Shown here: positions 9,346-18,499 of the stretch, piece after piece
Position numbering within the stretch: the stretch's first letter is position 1
Layout of the letters: every line of letters begins with the position of its first letter
Assembly: GCA_004352715.1 (NCBI GenBank)
Contig: SCFE01000029.1
Span: forward strand, 235,196-262,202
Direction: 5' to 3'
Length of the DNA: 27,007 bases
Origin: Hofstenia miamia
Lineage: Eukaryota > Xenacoelomorpha > Acoela
Notes under the pieces: generated by a model
Told to the model about the DNA's origin: nothing
What the model saw: the letters and a program-made list of their open reading frames with translations, nothing else
The model's database searches: none
Made by a program: the position numbers and the translations under genes

Positions 9346-10564
9346 AGTTGCATTCAACTCTTATAATAAAAATTATTATCTATTTTATTCTTTGTAAATT
9401 TTGCATCATTATGAATTTATCACTAATCTTCTCTATTAATTAATTTATCCAATAATTATTGTTATTCATAAATTCAAAAACATGTTTGTAATTTTATTTA
9501 TTAATAAGTGCAAAATATATTAAAAAAATATAATGTTAATATTGGCAAAATAACGTCTTTTCTAGAATCCATACATAAATGAAACAAACGATAGAATTAA
9601 AAAGAGAATTGCCAATAAGTTGAAGCCACCAATCCAATTATAGAATTTCTAAATTAATAATGTTGTTAATGCTTATCGGAAAATTACAGTTAAGCCGAAG
9701 ATGTTTTAAATATCTCATAAATTTCAAATCGAGAGTAATTAATACGAAATTTTATTAAAAATTTGAATTAGAGTACAGAGTTTCTTACGCTAAAAATGAA
9801 GTTTTGTCTATTTCATAAACAGTAATGAATATCACTGTAGGGGTTAAAATCGGACTTAGTTAAAAATTTTTTCATAATAAGTTAATTCTGCTCTAATAAA
9901 CAAATATAAGAATCAGGACTTTGTGATTTCATGATTTTTAAATGAATGAATTAGCTAAAATCTTAAGTATTATTTTCTTGATTTACAATGAGCATCCGTA
10001 TCAAACAAATGCAATATTTTTCAATAAAACTTATCTAGAATAGTCTTTTTTGGTAATACAATTATTGCCGTAAGACATGCTGTGTTTTAATGAAATCCAT
10101 TCTAAAATGGACAATTGAGTAGATTAAAAATCACTAGTGCGCGATAGATAAAATTTTGATAAACGTTTTACAATAAAGGTAGTCGTTAGAAGAAAAAACA
10201 GAAATCGCGTTTGTCACGTGTAAGAAAAGCAAAACCGAAACCGAGCTTAGTTATAGGAATATCATTAGAAATATATTTCAATTAGTAATATCAAATTTAT
10301 ACGTAAACTATTATTTAACTTTATTGATTTTCGTCCTTGAAATTCAGAATGCATATTATAAATTGTTTCCTTAAGTTATTATCTCAATATCAATTTTTAA
10401 TCGTAGATGTTGATAGATATTATATTCTATATTCTTTTTGGTTTATGATGAGAATATTTGGTAAATACACGAAATAGATTGAAAAAATTTATTTTAAATT
10501 TCAAATTTTCCACACTAGAAATTCTTGTCACCTTCTTTAATGCTTAAACATAGAATTAACATAC
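9346..10564. other. AT-rich DNA, possible intron, no recognised gene
   Basis: I see no coding frame, TE protein motif or repeat array. If 10565-10798 is a real minus-strand exon, this stretch would be its downstream intron. No later exon was recognised in it. Confidence 0.4.
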
Positions 10565-10798
10565 CTCGAAAGTGTTGCGAATTGCAAGAAGAACAAAAGA
10601 TCTCAAAAGAAAACCCAATAAGTCTTCACGAAGGAATCTAGATACCTCTTTCCCTATGAAATACAGGAAGATTACAAAATAAGCCAAATCAAATGGTCTG
10701 AAAGCCTTTCGTAATAAGATTTTAATTACTTCAATATAGCGGTTTGGACTTATTAATTCCAAACTGTCATGAATCTCTTGCATAATCTCTACAGTTGT
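10565..10798 (-). CDS. Candidate host exon, 78 codons, weakly Bok/Bcl-2-like
   Basis: On the minus strand a 234 bp segment is open in one frame (phase 0 at both ends) and bounded by GTTTAG|AC at the left and TTCGAG|GTATGT at the right, the latter a strong donor. The 78 residues start TTVEIMQEIHDSLELISPNR and continue as an almost entirely helical, hydrophobic sequence ending FVLLAIRNTFE. From memory, the pattern L-E-x-I-x-P-N-x-Y-x-x-V after an I-H-D core resembles the BH3 helix and next helix of Bok-type Bcl-2 proteins, apoptosis regulators at organelle membranes. In BH3 helices the position before D is usually G; here it is H. The same frame continues upstream through two stop codons into AEKVVLFYVAMN and DLPVDLPVTHESQ, so this may instead be a decayed longer exon. 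The family assignment is tentative. Confidence 0.35.
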
Positions 10799-10950
10799 CT
10801 AAACTTGACATTAATTCATTGCAACATAGAATAATACAACCTTTTCCGCTCGTGTTCGAAATTGAGAACTTTGAGATTCATGGGTAACAGGCAAATCAAC
10901 AGGCAAATCTAAATGAAAATTACATATATATATTATATATATATATATAT
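10799..10950. repeat. Upstream flank of exon candidate and (TA)n tract
   Basis: On the minus strand, 10918-10808 is open in the same frame as the exon candidate and includes a doubled TTGCCTGTTGATTTGCCTGT. A TTCATTTAG acceptor-like signal lies at its edge. Bases 10925-10954 are a TA tract against which the Tc1 element begins. Confidence 0.4.
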
Positions 10951-12420
10951 ATATTCTGAAAATATGTATTCGACCACCTTGCTATTATAAATAAATAATA
11001 AACGTTCATTGGATAGAGTGTGAATGAGATTATAAGTAAGTGTTACTTTGATTAAGAAAGGAAAATATGTATGTTTAATATCATAAAATATGTAGAATAA
11101 CAATTGGCTATTAATTTTTAATCAAAATTAGAAAACTTGTATTGGAAAAATGCATTCGGCCATAAAAATTAACAAATGAGCAAATCCAAAAAAGTAAATG
11201 CAAAATAGGATACATAAATTAATAATTGACGCAATATAAGTAATTAGAAACAAAATTCTCTCTTCTAATATTTTATAGGATGCCTCTTTAAGCGAATAAC
11301 AGCTTCAAGGCGATATGGGATTGAAGAGAAAAGTCTTTCAATAAAATTGTCGGGAATGGCATAGAATTCTTTCTTTATTGCGCTCGACAGCGAGACTTCA
11401 GAGTTCAGAGTATGCTGTCCAATCCGATATTTGACCTCTTTCAACATATTTTCGATAATGTTAAGGTCTAGAGATTGACCAGGCCATTCAGCAAGGATAG
11501 CAACACTATTATTGTAGAAGAAGTTTTTCATTTCTTTTGAGGTATGACATGGAGCACCATCCTGCTGATATATTGAATCACTTGTAAGGAGTGGCAAGTG
11601 TTCCTTCTCTAGAATCCGAACATATTGAGAGCTTCGGAGAGTACCAGTGAAGGAAACAATCTTGCGAAGTCCACCGTTCCATATTGCACCCCATAACATT
11701 ACAGACTTCCCAACATACTTCATGGTCCCCCGAATAAATTTAGGCAAGAATCTGAACTTTTGCACAGTTGCTCTCTTTATTAGCATTCTTTTTGATAAGT
11801 ATAGCTCAAACAGAATGATTGGCACAGTTTTTGCCTTCACGATGAGACTGTTAGCCCATTCATTGCGAAGTTCTTCTGAGATCTTACTATGATATCGCTT
11901 TGAAAGGCACACAAAAGCTAAATGGGAAGTTTTGGCGGTCTTCTTTGGTCTTCCGGACTTTGGCTTGGGAGGAATGCTGTTTTCGGGAGTGAAACGTCTA
12001 ATGATATCCCCGACTGTACGCTCCACAAGTTGGGATATATTACGTTGACTCAGCCCTTCCACATTTTTGGAGATGGTCAACTCGCAAATGGCAATAGTTA
12101 CTTAACCAGGAATCATATAAGGCAAAGAAAGACTGTTATTAGGTATTTTCAAAATAAATAGGCGAAAAATAGCTCAATCAATGAAATTATTTACAAATTC
12201 TCTGATTTGGTCTGAAGTGGCCTAATATATTTTTCCAAAAAAAAAATTAGCTGACCACAAGCATCGTCGGATTTAAAGTAAATAGTGATAATTATGTCTC
12301 AAAATTCCTCTTTCTGCAACACCAAATCTAATTTAACTTTACCTATGACATTCTTGGAATCAATTTCTTTTAAATATCCATGACAAATCATGGGTGGTCG
12401 AATTCTTTTTTCCAGTACTG
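10951..12420 (-). mobile_element. Tc1-like transposon, near complete, about 1470 bp
   Basis: The right end (12420 inward, minus strand) reads CAGTACTGGAAAAAAGAATT followed by CGACCACC. The left end at 10951-10978 is a degraded match that shares TTCGACCACC and about 20 of 28 positions. This is the common Tc1 TIR type. Both outer flanks are TA repeats, fitting TA target choice. One broken transposase gene fills most of the interior, transcribed on the minus strand. The non-coding parts are 10979-11264 and 12081-12392. Confidence 0.85.
11265..12080 (-). pseudogene. Tc1-like DDE transposase, catalytically dead
   Basis: A 271-codon minus-strand frame. Residues 1-50 contain the second half of the DNA-binding region (TVGDIIRRF) and the GRP-like linker PKPKSGRPKKT. 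The catalytic domain follows: GTMKYVGKSVMLWGAIWNGG, QYVRILEKEHLPLL, IYQQDGAPCHTSKEMK and EWPGQSLDLNIIENM. The second D (in QQDGAP) and the E (in IIEN) are present, with 35 residues between them by my count. The first catalytic Asp is missing: where the family has an S-D-E segment, the frame runs ILFELYLSKR, an in-frame loss of about five codons. The N-terminus before TISKN is out of frame, and the family is normally about 340 residues. It cannot catalyse transposition. Confidence 0.9.
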
Positions 12421-13306
12421 TATATATATATATATATATTTGCATTACTAAATGTATATTTTAATATTAATTTATGTCTAAATATTGATATATACTTTCT
12501 TCAAAATTTTCTCAATAAAAATAAAAATATATGTCTAAGGTAAGAAAACGATACTTATCGTTGTTGAAGTGCCTCTTACTGAAAGGGTATCATCAAATCT
12601 CAATGCTTTGTTTGCATCTTCATGGTGTTTATTTTGAAGCGAATGAGAACCAATTTCAGAAGTACGCCAATTCTAAAAACAATTTCTGAAGAAAAATAGC
12701 ACTTCAGGGGTAGAGGACAAAACCATATAAATGTTGCTTTCATGTTTGTCATAATATTCCAAAATTGCACCTAATTTCATTAAAAGCTGAATTCGTGTTG
12801 GGCACAAATCCTTGATTTATTGTTTAAAATGTTACTGATGCTAATCATAACTTGATTTGAACTTGATTTGATAAGGATTTAAGGCGTTAGGCAACACCAA
12901 AGAATAGCTGTTTACGCTATCAGAAAATTATTGATGTTAATCATTATTTGATTGGAGAAAAATCAAAGTCAACGTTTCAGATGGAGTAAAGTTAGGGTAG
13001 TAAATAATCTGACCGGGTCCGGTTCGTTTCCATGCTTAATTAATGTTGTTACTCTCTAATAGAAATATGATAATTTGTTTTCATTAATTTCTTAATCTGT
13101 TGCATTTTTCAAATTTGAAGACATTTTGTCCATATTCCGTTCGTTCCTAAATATGAAAATTAATTCAACAGTATAACAGCTGTTGCTGTATCTTGAATTC
13201 TCTTACATGTTATACAAACGTTAATTCTAAACTACAGAGCATGAACTTAACAACACCTATGATTTGTAAACATTTTCGAAAAATTTTCTTAAAGCCTAAA
13301 GTAGCG
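12421..13306. other. AT-rich DNA, short direct repeat, no gene recognised
   Basis: A TA tract (12421-12440) follows the Tc1 end. A 29 bp direct repeat occurs at 12832 and 12928 (TTACTGATGCTAATCAT against TTATTGATGTTAATCAT, 24 of 29 overall). A small GC-rich phrase, GACCGGGTCCGGTTCG, near 13013 may be transposon debris. No coding signal is convincing. Confidence 0.5.
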
Positions 13307-13397
13307 TTCAGACCTACAGCTTTGTTTACAACTTTTTGGGAATTAAAATATTCACAACAAAGTTTTATCGCTTCCAGACCTACAACTTTGTTCACAA
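13307..13397. repeat. 65 bp-spaced repeat pair with inverted AACAAAGTT core
   Basis: TTCAGACCTACAGCTTTGTT at 13307 is repeated as TTCCAGACCTACAACTTTGT at 13372. Between them ACAACAAAGTT (about 13355) forms an inverted match with AACTTTGTT in the second unit. The same AACAAAGTTG word occurs at 9331, which may link these to one decayed repeat family. Overlapping short frames here on both strands are produced by the repeat and are not genes. Confidence 0.5.
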
Positions 13398-13544
13398 GAT
13401 TTATTTTAGATTTAATTAAAATTTTCAAAATTAATTTATTGTATATGGAAATTGGAGCCGATCAAATTTATTTTTGTTTAATTAACAAAAAATCAGTAAC
13501 AATATGCAATAATCCACCTATCTAGTGGGTTAATATTGTGGAGT

Positions 13545-13640
13545 TAGAGAGATGAACACGGGCCGAAATTTTCAGGTCCAGCCCGTCAACTACTATTTCA
13601 AGCCCGTTTTCGGTTCGTGTTGGAGTTTTTGGAACCCGTT
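13545..13640 (+). repeat. GC-rich hAT-like terminal block, diverged
   Basis: AGAGATGAACACGGGCCGAA followed by ATTTTCAGGTCC resembles the terminus at 7022 (minus strand), which has the same order of CGGGC, GAAATTTT, AGGTC and a CCxG-rich part. It continues with CCCGT(T/C) words spaced through 13580-13640. No second end or target duplication was identified. Confidence 0.3.
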
Positions 13641-13785
13641 TTTGGTCCGTCAATATTATAGAAAAGGCTGCGAGTGTTCTACAATATTTGGCTTCAATAA
13701 AATCGCTACTCCCGGTTCATATTCACCAAAATTAAGAAACAACTATTTCCAAATTTCAAGTGACCTTACATCCAATAATTGTTAA

Positions 13786-14062
13786 GTTATTCAATCACGA
13801 GAAATTGCTTTGAGTTATAATGTAAAAGGAAGAGTTGATCATTTCCAACAAATATACTAAACGTATTACATAGAGAAACTATATAACCACTTCGCTATGA
13901 GATATTTCATTGATGGTAACCCAAAAGTCAAGAGAAGTAAGTTCTTGAAAATGCTCCCGCATGAAATTTGCGGTGGTCACATAGATTCACATGGAAACAT
14001 CTAGATGCCAAAAGTGCAAAATTAACAAAAAGACATCATTGCAAGTCGTGTGAGAAGCCACT
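13786..14062 (+). pseudogene. piggyBac transposase C-terminal remnant
   Basis: The plus strand, frame from 13786, reads IQSREIALSYNVKGRVDHFQ, matching the piggyBac N-x-x-K-G-x-V-D-x-x-D/Q block that carries a conserved catalytic Asp. A stop follows at 13858-13860, then a helical stretch with NHFAMRYFID and KRSKFLKMLPHEICG, which resembles the basic R-x-x-F-L-x-x-L segment near the end of these transposases. After a stop at 14002 the next frame gives RCQKCKINKKTSLQ, and a third gives CKSCEKPL: the C-x-x-C pairs of the piggyBac C-terminal cysteine-rich zinc domain. At least two frameshifts and two stops are visible. The remaining N-terminal half was not found upstream. Confidence 0.6.
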
Positions 14063-14483
14063 TTGAATAAATTGTACTTTATGAATTTGTCATCAAAGCT
14101 AGTTTTCTAGAACATCAATGCTTTGTAAAATTTGACAAGTGACTACTCCATGCTTTTCAAATAATGAACTTTGTTCTATGAATACGTTAATATTATTAGA
14201 TAAATGTATTTTTAACGTTTTTATGTGCAAAAAATCGGTTATTGATGAATATATATATGAAATTGGGTTATTTCGACCCTATTGGGATTAAACGTAAGTA
14301 ATAATTTATAATTCGTACAACGAAATATTAAAAATTTGAAAAGTTTAAATATTCTTTATATAAACATAATCAAAAGTTGAGAAAAGTCAAGAGGTTTCGG
14401 CGTATTTGATGCAAAATTAATGAAACAGTCTAACTTTTAATTCATGTGCGTCAAATCGACCCGAATTGGTATTCGAGGGTTAA
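14063..14483 (+). mobile_element. piggyBac-like 3' region ending in TTAA
   Basis: Reading inward from the right on the minus strand, 14483 begins TTAACCCTCGAATACCAATT, then CGGGTCGATTTGACGC. TTAA followed by CCCT is the usual piggyBac end and target site. It lies about 420 bp downstream of the piggyBac coding remnant, in the correct orientation. A related but altered phrase (AATTGGGTTATTTCGACCC) occurs at about 14262-14280. No matching left end with TTAA was found. Confidence 0.5.
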
Positions 14484-15238
14484 GCAAAATTATTTAAAAA
14501 AGCAATGTTGACTAGCAACAACATGTTTACTGAAGATTTATAAGCAAGACATAAAATTAAATGCAATTTAGTAACATTAGGGCCCTGAAAATTTAATTCT
14601 GGTCTACAATTCAGAAATATTAATGAAATGTTAACAAGTGACTTCGGATTTTCTTTTATTTGGGCACAAAAACGATCTGTGAGATTTTTCACCCTATGGC
14701 AGACTTGATGTAAGCTGTATCAACTGCATTTCATAATTGATCAACTACATGCTAATTAATGAAATAAGCGAATAAATTATTGAGAGTGAATAAAGTGCGT
14801 AATGGGTCCAGTACACTAGTGTGTAATTAAAGGGAAGTAAGAAATTTATGGGATAAGCTGTTTATTTAATTATTCTTTCATTTATGATAACACTCAGAAT
14901 TTGTTTTGAAAAGATCACAACAAAGCTTTTTAACGTTCACCCTTGAAACTTTGTTGTCAACCTCATTATCTTGCCAAAAGTTGAATCAGCCACGTCCCGA
15001 ATCTAGTCATAACGGGAATAGGAAACGCGATGTTACTGGAGCGAAATTTTATGGAGACACATTTTCTAATACATTTTTGACATTTTTCACGACGCCGTTG
15101 ACTTTTGGATGCTTATTGGCAACCTCGATTCAAACATGCAACAGCAGATTCGTGTAACAAGTTACGTGCAATAAATTCGGAAACAGAACAAGAGAGCAAA
15201 ATGACATATCCCGACTTAAATTCCCCTCAAAGATCACA
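14484..15238. other. AT-rich DNA without recognised genes
   Basis: Short frames occur at 14480-14692 and 14906-15157, but none shows a known motif. The words AACAAAGCTT and AACTTTGTTGTC near 14921-14957 recall the repeat at 13307-13397. The C-terminal half of the Tc1/Tc3 fragment at 15239-15480 would fall here but no catalytic motif is visible. Confidence 0.4.
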
Positions 15239-15480
15239 TTATGTCTTCGTGTTACAGAAAACAAAATTCGGAGATGCATGGAAAAGTTGTCGAACTCTTC
15301 TTGATGTTACTGGGAGATCTTGGGCTTGTTTAAGCTGAGTTGAGTGTGAGCGGCTCCTAAATGCCTCCTCAAAAACTCGACGTTTGGCTGCATTTGTTAA
15401 TTTTGGTGAAGGACCAAGACTTTTTTGGTGCCATATAATTCCGGATCTTCTAATTAATTTCCGAGAACGGTACGAGACCT
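15239..15480 (-). pseudogene. Tc1/Tc3-type transposase HTH fragment
   Basis: Reading the minus strand from 15480, one frame gives RSRTVLGN, a stop, then LEDPELYGTKK. After a +1 shift in an A6 run, the next frame gives GPSPKLTNAAKRRVFEEAFR, then STQLKQAQDLPVTSRRVRQL and FHASPNF, ending at TAA 15239-15241. This is the order of the paired helix-turn-helix domain of Tc1/Tc3 transposases: a first HTH ending in an S-R-x-x-V...L.P..YG pattern, a G-x-P-K-L-T linker, and a second HTH with L-P-V-x-x-R-x-V. The catalytic domain is not visible. The fragment is easy to miss because no single frame is long. Confidence 0.6.
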
Positions 15481-15885
15481 TAAAAGTTGCTTAACAATAA
15501 CATTTATTGATTTTACACCATGCTTAAATGCTTTTGTTTGACTTTTTCCTTTCACTTAGGGAAGAGCTTAGTGCCATGCTTAACGGAGCTTATAGTTATG
15601 ATTATAATAGTTTTTATGGTTAAAGTGAGTAGGTGTCAGCATAAAAATCTAATAATTTTATACTATGTTACTGTAAAATCAGCCCTATTAACGAAATTTT
15701 AAGACTGTCCTATATTTTCTACTCTTGAAAGCATATTTTATGCATAACTATACTCATCTTAAAAAAATTGTTATTTTATTAATTATTGACCTGTCCGTTG
15801 TAAGCAAGTCGTCCTTATAATACATTGATGACTGGTTTTATATTATAATAATTCATTGATAATATTGTCGATTTAACATTGGTAA
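15481..15885. other. AT-rich DNA upstream of Copia gag
   Basis: If the Copia element kept its 5' LTR and primer-binding site they would be in or near this stretch. I could not recognise a TG...CA-bounded LTR or a clear tRNA-complementary site. Confidence 0.4.
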
Positions 15886-16486
15886 CATTCGTATATTAAA
15901 TGGAGAAAAGAAATAGAATTATGGTCGATGGTGCCTGAGTTTTCGAAGAAGAAACAGGCCGTTTATATAGCTATGAATATGAAGGGTATGGCAAAAGATG
16001 TTGCTGTGACTATTTCCAACGCTGACTTGAATTCAGAAAATGGATTAACAATTATTCTACAGAAACTCGATGAATCATTTACAAAAGCCAATAATGATGT
16101 TACATTCGAAACATTTATGCAATTTAAATCTTTATCAAGGGAAGATAGCTCGAATCAAAGCAGCTTTCAAACAGATGACATACTTTACAATCGACAACAC
16201 ATTCAGATGAGAAGTAATTTTGATGGATGAAAAATTGGAAACAAGCTTCAAAAAATTTTCTTGTGTCCGAACTTTCTGCAACTGTCATAATGTTGTACAA
16301 CGGGGTAAATGCTATACCTGCGAATCAACAAAATACTTTGCAAAAGAATGTCCTCACCAAAACAATGACAATATAAATCATACAAATAATTACTTTGTAT
16401 TTTGGAACAGAGAAACAAAATTTTACAATGGTCGTGTATCAACAGCCATAATCGATACTGGTTGTAGCAAATCAGTTGCCGATTAA
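15886..16486 (+). pseudogene. Copia gag, zinc knuckle and protease start
   Basis: From 15886 the frame reads WRKEIELWSMVPEFSKKKQA, then NMKGMAKDVAVTI and GLTIILQKLDESF, typical of the Copia-family gag (capsid-like) domain that packages RNA into virus-like particles. It ends at 16230. In the next frame (16220-16486) follows CYTCESTKYFAKEC, a CCHC zinc knuckle with the histidine position occupied by Y, then STAIIDTGCSKSVAD, which contains the aspartic protease active-site D-T-G. A TAA ends the frame at once, so only the first protease strand survives. Frame changes and the altered knuckle mark it as dead. Confidence 0.8.
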
Positions 16487-16695
16487 AATTAGCTAAGAAG
16501 ATGCTGTAGCAAAACTGAAGTAAACATTAAGTCACTTAAACGATTTCATTCGTCATCAAAGTTTAAATTTAATGATGGTATTTGCAGAAGTGCACTCTGT
16601 TGGATTATATTACAAATTGATATAAATTGCGATCCCGTTTTGTTAGCATTGATATAATTCCAGGTGATTGACCATTCCTCTTGCCTCTTTGATCT

Positions 16696-17680
16696 TTGGA
16701 AAGAATGAAAGCTATTATCAATATAGAAAAAAGATCTATAATGATCAGCAGTAATGAGATACAAATTGATGTCTCAGCATCTTGTCATTACCTGCTTAGG
16801 AATGATATCCGTCTTAGTGCTGCTGTTAAGGAATTTACCGTTTTACTGTCGAGTTCTCACGCAACACTGACTGCAGACATTATTCAAAAGATTCATTGCC
16901 AATTTGGACATCCATCTCTACAACGGCTTGAGCAACTTTTGAGATTTGCTAAGAAGCGTTGGAACAAATTTGATATTGAGGACCTATACAATGGTTGTGA
17001 AATTTGCATCAAGCATTCTTGGTCAAAAACCGAACCTATTGTTTCAATGACTTTATCAATGGAATTTAAGGGTATGCTTGCCTTGGATATTTTCTTTCTA
17101 GATTTTAATAGAAAAATTCTTCCTGTGTTGCATATAATTGATGTGCATTCACTCTATTCTGTTGTGTCATTACTGAACGACAAAGAAAGCAAAACTGTAC
17201 AGGAAGCATTTTTGGACAATTGGATTACAATTTTTGCAGCTACTAAACAAATATTGACTGACAATGGTGGAGAATTTGTGGTCATATCCATGGAGGATTA
17301 TCTTGATATATTCCATAGCAGTACAGCACCTTATTTGCTTTTTAGCAATGGAACAGTTGAGAGAAATAATGCTGTTATTAAGGAAATGGTGCAGAAGGTA
17401 ATTGAAGCAGAACCTACCAAAAATCTTTTGACAGTTCTATGTCTCGCTGCATTTACAAAAATTATTGTCCCAATTACCCGGTTTACTCATCAAGTCAAAT
17501 CGTATTGGCAAAAATCCTCGTATCTGTAGTAATCTGGAAAATAATCATACTCCTAGAAGTGGTACATCAATGTCAGAAGCTGTTAAGAAACACATGAGAA
17601 TTTTGAGATGTATGTCGAAAGCTTTCATAGAAGCAGACTGTTCTAATCGAATTCAAAGAGCATTGTCATCTCGTATTTGA
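16696..17680 (+). pseudogene. Copia integrase, mostly open
   Basis: A 277-codon frame (16696-17529) plus an overlapping frame (17465-17680) encode the integrase. The pre-integrase zinc region reads IHCQFGHPSLQRLEQLL and YNGCEICIKH (HHCC). The catalytic core follows: LALDIFFLDF with the first D, QILTDNGGEFV with the second D, and SNGTVERNNAVIKEM with the E. The triad is therefore still visible. A frameshift near 17465-17529 leads into QLPGLLIKSNRIGKNP and a basic helical stretch (EAVKKHMRILR), then a stop at 17680. Before 16696, from 16487, only remnants of protease and linker are expected. The domain is cut from its tail (at 18508 onward) by the insert. Confidence 0.85.
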
Positions 17681-17734
17681 GCTATTGCTGGTTTGTCCTT
17701 GGATTAATGTTCTGTGGGCAAGGCAATTTTCTTG

Positions 17735-18499
17735 GCCGTAAAAAGTAAATTTTGGCCGTAGCCGGCCGTTACCCGNNNNNNNNNNNNNNNNNNNNNNNNN
17801 NNNNNNNNNNNNNNNNNNNNNNNNNNNNNNNNNNNNNNNNNNNNNNNNNNNNNNNNNNNNNNNNNNNNNNNNNNGGGATTTTTATTACTGCTAAGTGCAA
17901 TAATGTAATTTTCAATGCAAAAATTAAAATATATCCATAGTTTGAGCAATTACAGAAAATCATAAAAAAAATACAAATAAAATTCATGGAAAAATTTTAA
18001 TGTTCAAAAATAATAAGTGAAGATTGAAACGTATTGCAAACAACTGAAAGAAGTAAAAGTGATGATATGCGTCAGATTATAAACAGAATACAGCAACTAT
18101 TTCGCGATTTCTGAAGCACTATAAACATGTCAATGACATGTTGCTGTATCTTTATAAAATGATTTCAAACATTCGTACACTCACTAGTTGTGACTCCTGA
18201 TATGTAAATATTAATACAATTCATTACGTCCTTGTATTTTCAATATTACAAAGCATTCAGTATACTTCTTAAGCATACATATAAACTATTTGTGATAATC
18301 ATATACATACATATACAATAACATCACTTTTACGAATAGACTTCAAAGCTGCAACAACTTGTAACCAATTGCAATTCATATTTGAATTTTAGTCAGTATT
18401 TTTATGATGTTTAGCCAACATTTTGGCCGTGAGCCGGAATCTTTGGCCGCGCTCGTCGATTAGCCGGCCGGCTAATGGCTAAGCTGCGGCCATGGCCGC
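17735..18499. repeat. GGCCG-rich insert within Copia pol (with 99-N gap)
   Basis: Between the integrase core and its tail lies about 765 bp of non-coding sequence with GC-rich ends and an AT-rich middle. The left end has GGCCGTAAAAAG and TTTTGGCCGTAGCCGG (17751-17766), running into a 99-N gap at 17776-17874. The right end has TTTTGGCCGTGAGCCGG (18421-18437), then palindromes at 18459-18476 and 18486-18499. The right arm is shared with copy A at 3083-3337. It is probably a non-autonomous transposon; exact ends and target duplication could not be fixed. Confidence 0.55.

Noticed and set aside
11647-12161. Plus-strand frames at 11647-11892 and 11922-12161
   Set aside because: They are antisense shadows of the Tc1 transposase, which has clear motifs on the minus strand.
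13193-13525. Overlapping frames on both strands at 13193-13525
   Set aside because: Both are generated by the TTC(C)AGACCTACA repeat pair and show no family motif.
14906-15338. Plus-strand frames of 83 and 77 codons
   Set aside because: The second is antisense to the Tc1/Tc3 HTH fragment and the first has no motif.
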